Origin: Pseudogymnoascus destructans
Lineage: Eukaryota > Ascomycota > Leotiomycetes > Thelebolales > Thelebolaceae
DNA length: 64,000 bases
Direction of reading: 5' to 3'
Assembly (NCBI RefSeq): GCF_001641265.1
Contig: NW_020167550.1
Span: 62,001-126,000 of the forward strand
The notes beneath the pieces are model-generated. The model was not told the origin of the DNA and searched no databases. It was given only the letters and a program-made list of their open reading frames with translations. The position numbers were made by a program, and so were the translations under genes. Shown here piece by piece: positions 51,209 through 62,608 of this stretch (positions within the stretch are counted from its first letter, which is position 1; every line of letters starts with the position of its first letter).

Positions 51209-51683
51209 TGTAACGCTGACTTCTAAACGATAGAAGACACAGAGGTTCTCTTGCGTAAAGGTTTACTTATCAGAGGAGGCAGGGGATCAGACACAAAGGC
51301 TTCAAGTAACACGTTACTAGTATATAACAAATACTGTATTGAGTTGAGCACGAAGCTCCTATCTAAGGAAATACTATCTACTTATATAGTGGCGTCGTGC
51401 CTAGTGGACTCTTGGGAACTCACTTGAGTCCTCGGAGTCCTGGACTCTTAGGACTCTTCTCATCATCCTGCGAGTCCATCACGTGCCTAGTGGACTCCTG
51501 GGAACTCACTCGAGTCCTCGGAGTCCTGGACTCTTAGGACTCTTCTCATCATCCTGCGAGTCCGTCACGTGATACTTTCGGAACTACTATTCCCCGCTGC
51601 CCCTCCAGGTACCAGGGCCGGTCTCATGCGACCTCCCTCCTTCCTGTCCTGTAGTTGGCCAGCCTTCTTGTTCCGTCGTAACA
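51209..51683 (-). repeat. Gypsy A copy 2, 5' LTR
   Basis: 475 bp, nearly identical to the other LTR of this copy; followed by the duplication CCCGG. Confidence 0.95.
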
Positions 51684-53393
51684 CCCGGGTAGCAATTCTG
51701 TTAGTGATGTACACGGCCGTTCTCATAATCTCTGGCCATAAGGCCTTCAATTTATTATCGTTGATCTCAGCAATGCTAATGGAGGCCTTTAGGGTAATTA
51801 TTTCTATGATAATCGTCCTGGTTTTATTGATGATGGTCCTGTTTGATCGTTCAGAGACTCCGTCTTGCTCAGGGGTGTTGGGACCGTGTATTCGATCGTG
51901 ACCCCCCTTTTTGCGCAGTATGCTGTGAGGGCTCCCCCACCATATTCTCAGCCATTATCGAGATGTAAGGCCTTTGGATATTGCCCATATTGGGTATTTA
52001 TGAGTTCGCAGAATTCGACAATCGCTATATGGGCGTCGCCTTTTTTCTGAAGCAGTCTTGCCCATCGGGCTCTAGTGCAATCATCGGTTTTGATAATGCC
52101 CCATTGGGAACCATCGATCTCATGTGGAGTGATTGGGCCAATCACATCGATATGGATTCGATTGAAAGGATGTTCTGCTCGAGCCTGTGGCTTTTTGGAC
52201 TGGGTCTGGAGCGATTTGGCCATGACGCATGAGCAGCAAAGCCCCTTTTCCTGGTCTTTAGTTGTGGAGCTCGCTGAATGATCCTCATGGGGGTTTCGAA
52301 GAGCGATTCCTGTCGTCACATCTGCTGTGCGAATGATATTTTTGGCTCCAAGATGTCCTAATTGCAGATGCCATAGCTCCATAGATTGTGGAGTTCTAAG
52401 GCTGGCAGTGAAGGCTCGTTGGGTCGTTTTTTCAGTCCGTATTCTCATTTGAGAATCGGTCGTTGTAAAGGTACATAATACTATGCCGTTCCTCTCATTT
52501 TTGAGAGTCTGCGAAAGGCCATCGATATAATAGCCCTTCTTTCGAACTCTGGTTGCTGAGAATGGGTTTACAGACAGCTCTGGCAGGTGATATACCTGTT
52601 CTAAGAGCGCCTCCTTCCTACAGCCCGTATCATCTAGAATAGGGAGTCGGATAGTTCCAACTCCAGTGGCTCGAGTCATGCCTCCGGCGGTTTCAATCGT
52701 CAGTTCCTGACTCTCATTGATGGTGTAACTCTCAAATAGTGAGCGATCATGCATCATATGATGACTTGCACCAGAATCGAGTATCCATTCAGGTCGTTTG
52801 ATGGCTCTGCTTGTCACAAAAGCTGCCACTAATGCGATGGCTTCTCTTCTCTGATCGGCGATCCGTTTCTTGATGTGCTCAGGCATGAGCACTGGGTTCT
52901 TCTTCCAGCATTTATCCTCAGTGTGATTTGGTTTTTTGCAGTAGGCACAGAGCTCTTTAATTCTGGGCTAGATTTGAGCCCCTATTCCACCTCTGCCTCC
53001 TCTGTTGCTGCCTCAGTTTCCGCCTCTGCCTCCGCTCTTGCCCCCCCTTTTTGGTGGTTCGTTCCCATATAGAGCAACAGCTCTTTCGTCAGCGACATTC
53101 TTCGAACGGCTTTCCTCCAGGACCCTGTATCCAGGTCACTGATCGTTGGCATCTTTCCCAGCTCATATCCTCATTTTTATTTGTCTTCCCAGGTTGGGAA
53201 CGCAGCCTGAACAGCGTTCAGGTAATGCAGCATCGACATGGCTGCTGGGACTTCGAGGCCAGCTCCTGTGAGCTGCGAATTGATATTTTTGAGCCGGATA
53301 TTGAATGTGGCGACGTCTTCAGGATTGAGCGTCAGGGTATACCAGTCATCGAAGGCTTGCTTCAGAATGTAATTGGCCTTTTCTTTCCCTCAG
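51684..53393 (-). pseudogene. Ty1/copia element, 5' part: gag, protease, integrase
   Basis: On the minus strand from the right: gag of the UBN2 type (LKQAFDDWYTLTLNPEDVAT), stops, then a zinc knuckle (CAYCKKPNHTEDKCWKKNP), protease with ILDSGASHHM, GAG-pre-integrase (MELWHLQLGHLGAKNI, CVMAKS) and integrase core (HIDVIGPITP, ALHLDNG), ending MKALWPEIMRTAVYITNRIA next to gypsy A. The frame 51948-52892 is open for 314 codons. The element lacks its 5' LTR and gag N-terminus: at about 53393 it passes straight into gypsy B RNase H sequence. Confidence 0.85.
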
Positions 53394-55436
53394 AGCCGTT
53401 CCGATGGACAGACGAATGTGAGGCTGCTTTTGAGGAATTGCGCTGGCAACTCCTAGCAGTACAGGCACTTCACCACTTCAACCCCGAATTGCCTACGAAG
53501 CTGGAGACAGATTCCTTCGATGGAGTCGTAGCTGGTGTCCTCTCCCAAGAACACCATGACAAGCGGTGGTACCCTGTAAGCTTCTATAGTCATGTCCTAT
53601 CCGGACACGAGATCAACTGGGAGATCCACGACAAGGAACTATTCACAATAGTAAAGGCCTTCAGAAAATGGAGGCCCGAGTTGGCTTCAGTGCGCCACTG
53701 AGTCGACGTCTACACTGACCACCATTTGCTAGAATATTTCATATGTATCAAGGTTCTCACCGCGAAGCAAGTTTCGTGGATGGAACTACTCTCTGACTTC
53801 AACTTCTGCATTACGTACACCGCGGGCAAGAATAACCAGAAGGCAGATATTCTGAGCCGAAGAGACCAAGACTTGGTAACGCAGCAGAAAGTCAAGCTTG
53901 ATAGTAGGACGAGGGTATTGTTAGGTCCAAGCCGCCTGCACCCCCAAATCAGCACCGAACTCGCTGAGAGCTACATAGCATCCATTAATTCGATGGACAT
54001 CCCCAAGCCCCAGATGCCTTTCGATTTAATAGAGGCTTTATGTGAGGACAACAGAGAGTTGTTTACAGAAACACGTGCGAAACACCCCCTACCAGACGGG
54101 TTCGCGTTGAACGGCCGGCTTCTTCTATACAAAGGCCGGCTATGTGTAAACCGTCACACTGAGCTATGTACGAAACTAATCCGAGAAGCGCACGACCAGG
54201 TGTCGGTGGCACATCCTAGCAGCCGGAAAACCTATCAACTGATTGCCCTGAAGTACCACTGGGTCGGGATGGAAGCAGATTGTTTGCGCTATGTGAAGAA
54301 TTGTGTGACATGTCAGCTTTCTCATACCAATGTCACCAAGCAACAAGGATTCCTACACCCGCCGCCCATACCCGAATACCCTATGCAACACCTCACCATG
54401 GACTTCAAGGAGTTCCCAAGGGACAAGCACAGATACGACAGCATCTTAGTGTTTATGGACTGACTTGGAAAGAGCTCAGTGACCATACCTTGCTACAAAA
54501 CCACAACTGCCCGGCAAATAGCACAATTATTCATCGAATGGATATACCAATTTGGACACACTCCGGAGTCGATTGTAAGCAACCGCGGACCCCAATTCGT
54601 ATCATCTTTTGGCAGGAGTTCTGTCAAATTATCGGCATTAAGGTTAAGCTGTCGACTGCCTATCATAAGCAGACTGATGGACAGACGGAAATCATGAACA
54701 GATACATCGATCAGAGACTGAGGCCTTTCGTATCTCATTACCAGGATAACTGGAGCAAACTCATCCCCTAATGGACCGCGTGTAAATGACACTCCCCCAC
54801 GCATCCATATGACCCCCAACTGACTCAAGTACGGAACCGATCTGCGTACGAGTTGGGATTGGAACACTCTGAAAAGCACCAACCCCCGGGAGACTCTAAA
54901 CCGAGAGGAAGCCAAGGCAGTTGCAGACTGAATGCATACCGCATGGGTCCACGCAAAGGAAAACATGGCAAAGGCACAAGAGGAAATGTCTAAGCACGCG
55001 AATCGACGCTGAAGGGCCATCGACTGGGACATAGGAGATAGAGTGTACCTATTGACCAAAATTTGAAGAACTCTCGCCCTAGCTGCAAGTTGGGCCAACA
55101 ATGGGTTGGACCATATACGGTGTTGGAACAGATTGGGCACGCGTTTCGATTGCAACTACATGATGTGTTCTCACCAGACGTCCTCATGAAGGATCCGAAC
55201 AACCCCCTACCTGGTCAGGATCCGCCTGAGCCTAGCAGCGAAGTGATAGATGGAGTAGAGGAATGGAAAGTGAAAAGATCCTCGCTGTGAGGCTCCGACA
55301 GAAGCAACTACAATACAGGGTTAGTTGGGTAGGATACGATCTGGACCTGGAGTGGTACCCAGCGTCGAACTTCATGAACTCTCACCATAAACTCAGAGAG
55401 TTTTACGTGGAACACCCAAAACTACCAGGACCACCG
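53394..55436 (+). pseudogene. Gypsy B RNase H, integrase and chromodomain (broken)
   Basis: Resumes gypsy B with PFRWTDECEAAFEELRWQLL and KLETDSFDGVVAGVLSQ (RNase H), TYTAGKNNQKADILSRR, then integrase (REAHDQVSVAHPSSRKTYQL, CVTCQL zinc finger, LTMDFKEFP, SIVSNRGPQFVS, TDGQTEIMNRY) and a chromodomain (LQYRVSWVGYDLDLEWYPAS, ending HPKLPGPP). At least four stops or frame changes are present (about 53702, 54463, 54770, 55005). Confidence 0.87.
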
Positions 55437-56314
55437 TGTCATACTGACATTCGTTGCACTCAGTTTGCTATCAAACTCAAGAGCAAACTTAGAAATCTCC
55501 TCCTCAAACCTACAAGTCACTATATATATTTTGGCTTATCACACCAACAACAAGAGCAATACTACTCAACGATTGCTACAACCCTCTATGATTCATTACA
55601 TGACATCACTCCTTAGTTACTGGGCTCGTACTACACATGACATATCTCTATCAACTAGAGGCCTAGGAACATGAACGATAGCTCTAGAAGCTTCTACAAC
55701 CCTCTATGATTCATTACACATCATCGCTCCTTAGTTACCCACAAGATTGGTTAAGTTATGACATAATTTGTCTATAGGTACTCTGACCTTGGACCTCCTT
55801 TTCACTTCCTATAGGCTAGGAACCCAAGAGATGGTTCTATGGGATTCTCTTACGTTCACTACATGATTAGCAAGCTAGTTGTGGGTCGCACTTGATTTCT
55901 AATACATTTACCAAGCCTGGTTAGTCATGGAAAGTCATGGAAAATGAGAGAACTACACTCCTTTGGCATAAATAGGATTGCCCTTTCCTTAAGAAAGGGC
56001 AAGCAGGCAATACAGTAAATCGACTATCACATACTTCCACGTCTTTTACAAGATTCCAAGCATTAATCTTGTTATTCTTTGTTTCTGAAAAGTCAGTGAG
56101 GTGCTAACCTCTGACTTACCCCTGAGTTCTCAGACTCAACATTTGTTACAACTTGTCTATACCACTTCACTACATCATACACCTGATTGCTGCGTTGTGG
56201 AATAGTCTAAGCTACAACCCTTTGGCTCTGTTTCCTAAGACAGTGTGTTGTCTTAGTAAAATCATCCCTTCCTTGGGTGGCTAGATTCTCACATCTGGTG
56301 CACCCACCATTACA
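55437..56314 (+). mobile_element. Solo LTR-like element R1, copy d, inside gypsy B
   Basis: 878 bp, TGTCATACTG to CCACCATTACA, about 60 bp shorter than the other full copies. Flanks are CACCG on the left and CACTG on the right, a 5-bp duplication with one transition. Joining the flanks continues the gypsy B pol tail (LPGPP then LRDLPGWVTAWERGEPSYNH). Confidence 0.85.
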
Positions 56315-56442
56315 CACTGCGAGACTTACCCGGATGGGTTACGGCATGGGAGAGGGGAGAGCCCAGCTACAATCACAGAAGAGACGACAAAGCAGGAAAG
56401 ACAGAGTCGTTGCTACCTACGACTCTAAACTAATTACCCTGG

Positions 56443-56483
56443 GGAAGGGTGGCTCATGCAACCCTTGCATGAGCCACCCTTCC
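56443..56483. repeat. Perfect hairpin, 19-bp arms, CCC loop
   Basis: The left arm GGAAGGGTGGCTCATGCAA is exactly complementary to the right arm; only three bases lie between them. Confidence 0.95.
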
Positions 56484-56606
56484 AAAACGTCTCACCGGCG
56501 TCGCAACAGACGGCTACCACCATGAGAGACGAAGGGTCGAAGCGACCCCACGCGAAGAGCCAGGCCCAAGTCCCCTCTGACACAGGGTTCCCCCCCCCTT
56601 ACTCCC

Positions 56607-56720
56607 CATACCCGTCCTAGTAGTTCGTCGATACGTGGGATGGGGTAGGGATCATTCTGGGTAAGACCATTTAACTTCCGGTAATCGATGCAAAATCTTA
56701 ATTTGCCATCCGCTTTCTTT
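56607..56720 (-). pseudogene. Reverse transcriptase fragment of a gypsy B relative
   Basis: The minus strand gives KADGKLRFCIDYRKLNGLTQ, then NDPYPIPRIDELLG, nearly the same as gypsy B at 42987-43090, in opposite orientation. Only about 38 codons survive. Confidence 0.8.
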
Positions 56721-56811
56721 ATTTATTGTTTTACTGGGTATATGGAGTTTTTGCCCTAAACTTATTTATGAGATGAAAGAATTGATGTAATGCGACAAGT
56801 CATGTAGCAAC

Positions 56812-56875
56812 GGCCTCTTGGTGTCTGTTACGCATGGGCAAAGACGGGCCCGTGCGTAACAGACACCAAGAGGCC
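56812..56875. repeat. Perfect inverted repeat, 23-bp arms, 18-nt loop
   Basis: The arm at 56812-56834 (ggcctcttggtgtctgtt...) is exactly complementary to 56853-56875. It lies between the transposon block and the CMT1-like gene. Confidence 0.95.
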
Positions 56876-57243
56876 AGAAATAGCCCGCAGATCACTTCTG
56901 GAAGTGCTCACAATCACTGTGAATCAAATGAAAGTGTTCCAAAATCGTTTTAGGTTTAATTATCGTATCATTGTCTTCGAGGTTGTCGCAACTTCCGCGC
57001 GCTTGTCCATCAAACAAGGGACCTTACAGCTACCCCAGCGTTAATTGCGGGTACTGCCGAGACGCGGAGTCGCTTACAACAGTAGGCGGCCACTCATTCG
57101 ACAATAGCCGTCTGACATTCGGCATTTCGACCTTTCGACGGACGCGTGCAGACACCTGGGGAAACACTTTTCAACACCCGCCTCGGATACCGAATACCGA
57201 CATTATCGAAGCTGGCTTCCCCCACAATGGGACTGCAGGACCC

Positions 57244-58590
57244 ATGCATCTCGGCTCTTTTCGACGACGTGCGCGCCTGCGCCGGACCTGGCTGCGGCTG
57301 GCCATCATCATAGCTGTTGTGGCACTGTACGTGGACTACGTGAGATTGGTTGTTGTCAACTACCCACTTTCGCGGGTATCACCCTCGACAGCGTCTATGG
57401 ATGGCTCTGGGTTGAAGAAGGAGCGCATTTTCATTGCGAGTATGCATTGGAATAACGAGCGCATCATACGATCGCACTGGAGCTCCGCGGTGTTGGATCT
57501 GGTGAAGCATTTCGGTGCGGAGAATGTTTATATATCTGTTGCGGAGAGTGGTAGTTGGGATAATACGAAGGGCGCCCTGAGAGATCTGGACGCGGAGCTA
57601 GAGAAACTGGGCGTGGAGAGGAACATCGAGTTGAAGGACATTACGCACAAGGATGAGATTGAGCGTACACCGGGGCCCAACGAAGCAGGGTGGATACAGA
57701 CGAGCAGAGGGAAGAAGGAGTTGCGGCGGATACCATACTTGGCTGAGATACGGAATAATGTGATGGCAAAGCTGCAAGATCTTGCTGGGGGGAAAGGTGG
57801 GCGAGAGCCCAGAGTGTTTGACAAGGTTATATGGTTGAATGATGTAGTCTTCACGGTATTTATCCCCTCTTACACTTTGATGTCAACTTCCTCCGTATAA
57901 AGTGCTAAGGCCTGGGATGAATAGACCGAAGACGTTACGACTTTGATTGCGACCCGAGACGGCGACTACGCAGCAGCTTGCTCGATAGACTTCTCCAAAC
58001 CACCCCAATTCTATGACACCTTCGCCCTTCGCGACGTCTCCGGAGGAGAGGCAGCTACCCAGACCTGGCCCTTCTTTCTCGATTCGGCATCACGCAAGGC
58101 CATGATCACGAATACTCCAGTACCTGTGAAATCGTGCTGGAATGGCATCGTAGTCTTCCAGGTAGAACCATTTTACGGCAACAAAGCATTGAGTTTCCGG
58201 GGCATACCAGATAGCCTCGCCCTTCGCCACCTGGAAGGATCCGAATGTTGCCTCATACACGCGGATAACCGGCTCACTCCGCTACATGGCGTCTGGCTCA
58301 ATCCGAACGTGAGGGTCTCATACAATCCCGAATCCGACAAGATCGTACGCGCGGAAACAGGGCTTTGGCCAACAAAGAAGGAGAAGTTTGTGGGAATATG
58401 GATGAATAGATTTGCTCGATTGGTGGGGATTATACCGCGGTACATACAAGAATATAAGGTGGGCAAGAGGATGAAGTTATGGGGACACGAGACACGGGAC
58501 GAGGCGCACGGGGAAATCCCGGTAGCGTGGTCGCACTGCTTGATAAACGAGATGCAGGTTTTGGTGCAGAATGGATGGAAGCACTTGTAA
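57244..58590 (+). CDS. CAP59/CMT1-family alpha-1,3-mannosyltransferase-like protein
   Basis: Predicted 425-aa type II Golgi membrane protein from exons 57244-57855 and 57925-58590 (intron GTATTT...ATAG). A short basic tail (MHLGSFRRRARLRRTW) precedes one membrane segment (about residues 17-34). The luminal domain has family motifs: FIASMHWNNERIIRSHWSSA, VYISVAESGSWDNTKGALRD (the most characteristic), KVIWLNDVVFTTEDV, ACSIDFSKPPQFYDTFALRD and SCWNGIVVFQ. In Cryptococcus the family includes CMT1 and CAP59, involved in capsule mannan; in ascomycetes the acceptor is unknown. The frame is open upstream of 57244 but has no ATG there. An intergenic stretch 56876-57243 forms its promoter. Confidence 0.88.
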
Positions 58591-59558
58591 AGTATGGAAT
58601 GCTGGGCTATGAGGCAGATGGTATTGTCTCGGATTCTGGTGCACAATGGGTTGAGGCACCTGTAGATGTATTTGGGGATATGAGTTGCCGGAATATGCAA
58701 ACGATATTTTCCTCGGATTCTTGTGCACAACGGATTAAAGCACTTGTACGTATATTATGGAGCATGAAATGGACATTAAATCCTCGGCCATTACTACAAT
58801 TAAACAATATTAAAAATTGTCCAAGACTCTTGCTTGAAGAATTTTTTTATCTGGTGGATATTTAATATTTTGTATAAGTTAACGTTAAGGGGAATAAATA
58901 ATAAATGAGCAAAATCTATAACTAAAGTCTCCGTTCACGAAAATGCCTCAAACAGGAGAACAACCCCCTTGATCACCGACAATATGCCCCTCAGTCAAAA
59001 TCTAGTGCTACTGCCGTACATATATTGCATGATGCCGGTATATCAAGCTGTATAAAGTGCCATTGGCCTTGAAAATATTATTTTCCATGGCGGCCAAAGC
59101 CACGGCAACTTCGTCGGTCGTACGATATCAGACCGGACCGACGGTAGGTAAAGTCCGGGAGTTCAGGGTACTATGGCAACCCCCCAAGAGCGTAGGGCCT
59201 TTTTGTTGAAAGCATCACCACCAAAACCCCCTTTTCTAGACCACATGTAGAGTATATATACCACAGAATATTTGCAATTGGTGACGTTATTCTTCAGTAC
59301 TATTAAAATCCAAGCTCCAATCTCAAAATCACTCATAAACATAACAAACACTCTCCCAAAAAGTCTTGGCGTGTTTGCACGTGCAGCAATTTTAAGTGGA
59401 GCCATAAATAAGTGGAGCTGTTTTAACGAGAGCAATTTTATCCGAACGAACCCGTTTTCCACCTCCTTCCTCTCCTTTCAACAACAACAAACCTTACCAT
59501 CTCCTCCATCCTCAACATCCAACACTCCACTCTCCATCAAATCCCATCAGCAGTCATC
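58591..59558. other. Intergenic region, promoter of ATP9
   Basis: Contains no recognised gene. Plus-strand repeats of a gaatgctg/gcacttgta theme occur near 58570-58750. The last 120 bp before ATP9 are CT/CA-rich leader. Confidence 0.45.
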
Positions 59559-60122
59559 ATGAACTCTATTGCCCAGCTCGCCACCCGCTCCGCACGCCTC
59601 AATGGCGGGCAAGCTAGCTCAATCGCTCGCCGAGCTTTCACAAATGGTACGTAAAAAAAAAGACAACTCTAGCACACCTAAAAAAAGACCTCAATTCAAT
59701 CCCTCGGCAACACAACAACCATTGATAGCTAACTCTCGACATCAACAGGCCCAGCCACCTCCGTCTCCCGCTTCCAGCCTGCTGCCCGCAACAACGGTCT
59801 CCTCATGAGCCGCGCCATGCTCCGCAACACCGCCTCCAACGTCACCCGCGGCCAATCGCGCGGTATCGTCACCGAGACCATCACCATCGGAGCTGCCGTC
59901 CTTAGCGCCGGAAAGTTCATCGGAGCTGGAGCTGCTGCTGCCGGTCTCATCGGTGCCGGAACTGGTATCGGAACGGTGTTCGGTGCCCTGATCTCCGGTG
60001 TCGCGAGGAACCCAGCTCTCCGTGGTCAGCTTTTCTCCTACGCCATTCTCGGTTTCGCCTTCGCTGAGGCCACCGGACTGTTCGCCCTGATGGTTTCCTT
60101 CTTGATCCTCTTCGCAATGTAA
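59559..60122 (+). CDS. ATP9: Mitochondrial ATP synthase subunit 9 (c-ring proteolipid), nuclear-encoded
   Basis: Proton-carrying c subunit of F1Fo ATP synthase. Predicted 153 aa from exons 59559-59646 and 59749-60122 (GTACGT...CAG). The first ~75 residues are an Arg/Ser/Ala-rich import presequence (MNSIAQLATRSARL, then SVSRFQPAARNN), longer than but like that of Neurospora. The mature part has the two membrane helices with the Gly-rich motif GAGAAAAGLIGAGTGIGTVF, the polar loop ARNPALRGQ and the proton-binding Glu in FAFAEATGLFALMVSFLILF. Mature length is normal (about 76-80 residues). Nuclear location of ATP9 is typical for filamentous ascomycetes. Confidence 0.95.
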
Positions 60123-61876
60123 ACAGCTTTATTACAATTACATGGTGGATTGTGGGGGGTTTTGTGGAGATAGACGCGGAGGGTGATGGAATGGAGAGGA
60201 GAGGAGAAATGCCATCGGATCGGATCCTAATAGGATAGGTTGTGTAGTAAAATTCTCTTCTCCATGTACAGTACGTAGAATTAAGGAAGCATTACGCTCA
60301 CTTCTATAATATTATACGTGATCTTCCTTCTACAATTTGAATTCTTGACAGCTGCTCCGTTCTGCCGGGTAGATGCCGAAAAACCAATCCGTCATCATCA
60401 TACCTACAATTTCCCTCGACCATTGTAAATACGGAACAATCGGACATTGCCATATAAATAATCTTTTATTAACCTCAATTGGGTGATGGGCGCACGAAAG
60501 GATCGCTGTTACTGCCGAGATAATGGTCCTTCTCTTCCGCATAGCTAAATTGGGTACTTAGGGCATCCAACGTGGAGGAAGCGGCCTCGGGAGAACTACG
60601 AGGATACGTATATCTGGCTACAACTGGGCCGACAAATGCCAACATAAACATACAGGTACAGGTCAATTGAGATATCAGAGCATCGCAGGAATAGCTATTA
60701 TGGACTCGGGATCGTGAGTCTGCATGAGTCCCGGTTTTCCGGACGCAAGTCCGATGCAAGTCCGACTGAAGTGATTCGAGGAGGACGGATTGGGGGAAGA
60801 CCACGTGATCCATACAAATCGAAGAAAAAGTCATGTGAATAGAGTATCTAATCTCATTTTTGAAGATTATAAGAGTCCGACTCTGGCAATTTTTTGCACA
60901 TGTGAGAATATTAGCAGGCATCCCAGCAGAGACCAGGGCATCGACACTATCCGGTGGGATGAGCAGAAGGGCAAGACACGCATATTGAATGTACAGCGCT
61001 GCTCATTATGTTTAATAAAACGCTAACTACAGATAAACGCTATCTAAATCAGGAAACCCCGGATACGTTTCTCTTTTGTCCAAGATTTTCATATGCAGTG
61101 GCAGATATAGCATCACCGCCCACAGAGCCATGCGGTTGTGAGAAAGGGGGGTGGTACTTGCTTTGCCTGCGCAGTGAAGATGGCGAGTGGGCAGGGGCTG
61201 GGGGTCAATTGCTTGATCTGGGCATGAGGTATTTCGTGCGCAGTTGACGGGATTTATGTTGATATTTTGATATGAAAAGTTTATGATATCTTTGTCGAAC
61301 TTTGAGCACAACGTGGTCCAGGTGTGTGGTATTCTGAGCCTTCTATATTTTTCACCAATGGCACATGGCAACCAGGAACCCGAAAAACATTCCTCGGCCT
61401 GGCCCACTAGATCGCCACATCAAACCTGGATTTGCTGTCCTTCGCAAGCACGCTTGACATACATGTAAACACAGAAAAAATAGATTTATGATAATGTTAA
61501 CAGAGGCGTAAATATTAAAACGGTTGAGACGTGCATCTCCATGGTTGTCTTCACCAAGGAATGACTCGCCCCTATAACGGAATATCTAACCAGCGAGTCA
61601 GAAGAGACGACTTCCGCGAATCGTGGCTTAGAGCTCTGTCCAGCCACATACCAACGCCACTCCTGTCCCAAATACTTGGCATACGTTGATTTTGAGACAA
61701 ATAAATAGACAAAAAATCCCCCTTCGACAACACCTCTTTGTTAAATCAGATTTACGATTCCTCAAAGATAAACAGAACCGTGAGTTACTTGCACCTCTAT
61801 CGTGACTAGGAACAGAACTGACATTAGTCTTTAGATACAACCCTCCATCAACCAATCATCCTAACAATATCTCAAC
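60123..61876. other. Intergenic region
   Basis: About 1.7 kb after ATP9 in which no frame looks coding and no RNA gene is recognised. TCATGTGA/CACGTGAT motifs occur at 60803-60838. Confidence 0.5.
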
Positions 61877-62011
61877 ATGGGTTTCCACTACAATCACACG
61901 CGCAGGATGCACCAGTACACGGTCATCCCGCACGTCCTCTATGTGCGCCGCTGGGGCATGAAGAAATGGAGCTTGGCCTTCGGTAGCAAGGGCCGCATCA
62001 CGTATGACTGA
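61877..62011 (+). CDS. Possible 44-aa protein
   Basis: ATG in a good context (ctcaacATGG) opens MGFHYNHTRRMHQYTVIPHV, then LYVRRWGMKKWSLAFGSKGR and ends ITYD. The composition (aromatic, basic, one hydrophobic stretch) looks protein-like, unlike neighbouring frames, and could be a small mitochondrial or ribosome-associated protein or a first exon. No family is recognised and no intron is evident. Confidence 0.4.
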   Translation: MGFHYNHTRRMHQYTVIPHVLYVRRWGMKKWSLAFGSKGRITYD

Positions 62012-62608
62012 GCCATCACTCGACGAAGACTCAAGTTTGGCGGTGGGAGAGAATAATGTGCTGGCTGCGCTGGGCGACGATTCATGGCGTTAGGGTATAC
62101 CTTTTTGGGAATGCATAATTTGATGCTTGCTTGCTTGCGATGGGATGCGGCAATGTTGGATACCTTGGATTTAATATTGGAAACGATTGTACACGGGTGG
62201 CGGATGTCCTGCTACTTGGAATAGGGAGCTCTTGCCTGACTTTGTTGGAGGTCTTTTAGAGTCGCAAGCCACTACCTTAGAAATTTGAGTTCATCTGCCT
62301 CCATTTCTGTTCGTGGGTTGTCCACTGCTACTCAACCTGGTATTCGTGGGCGAGGGTCAATCATCTCTCACCTATTGCCCCGTCTTGGCAGGGGCTGTGC
62401 CTAGCTGCCACTCAGTCGCAACAACATGCTTACTTACAACAACTCACAACGAAAACGCCTTACAGAACACAAGTCTAAATATCCTTATATCTAGCTGCCT
62501 TGAAAATGTACATATCACCATGCTGTTACGAACCCCAAAACCCCAAATTATCGCCAACTAACGCGCGAAATGGACATCCCCAGTACCGTCGTCCCAGCCG
62601 GCGGCGTC
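62012..62608. other. Intergenic region
   Basis: Lies between the possible small gene and the transposase remnant; nothing recognised. Confidence 0.45.

Larger units (their letters stand above)
44687..51683 (-). mobile_element. Ty3/gypsy chromovirus gypsy A, copy 2 (full length, apparently young)
   Basis: Minus-strand element with two 475-bp LTRs (44687-45161 and 51209-51683) and a perfect 5-bp duplication CCCGG (44682-44686 and 51684-51688). Comparing the LTRs by eye I find one difference (aaatgatag against aaacgatag). Internal length is 6047 bp as in copy 1. Gag is intact, pol has only the shared frame break, and the antisense gene is intact. It is inserted in the integrase region of a copia element: the codons NRIATRV on the right continue to TRITPFEAMSTF on the left. 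Confidence 0.95.
39616..56420 (+). mobile_element. Gypsy B: old Ty3/gypsy chromovirus holding nested insertions
   Basis: Plus-strand element with left LTR (39616-39939), leader, gag from 40267, protease, reverse transcriptase to 43523, then RNase H, integrase and chromodomain from 53394 to 55436 and a pol tail from 56315. It is interrupted by a solo gypsy A LTR (40356-40830), a copia fragment (about 43524-53393) that contains gypsy A copy 2, and a solo R1 (55437-56314). A gag segment is inverted. The right LTR is not seen. Many stops and frame changes make it inactive. The extent of its right end is uncertain. Confidence 0.8.

Noticed and set aside
55437..56314. R1 as the 3' LTR of gypsy B
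   Set aside because: No polypurine tract precedes it, the pol tail continues on its far side, and a near-perfect 5-bp duplication flanks it, so it is a separate insertion.
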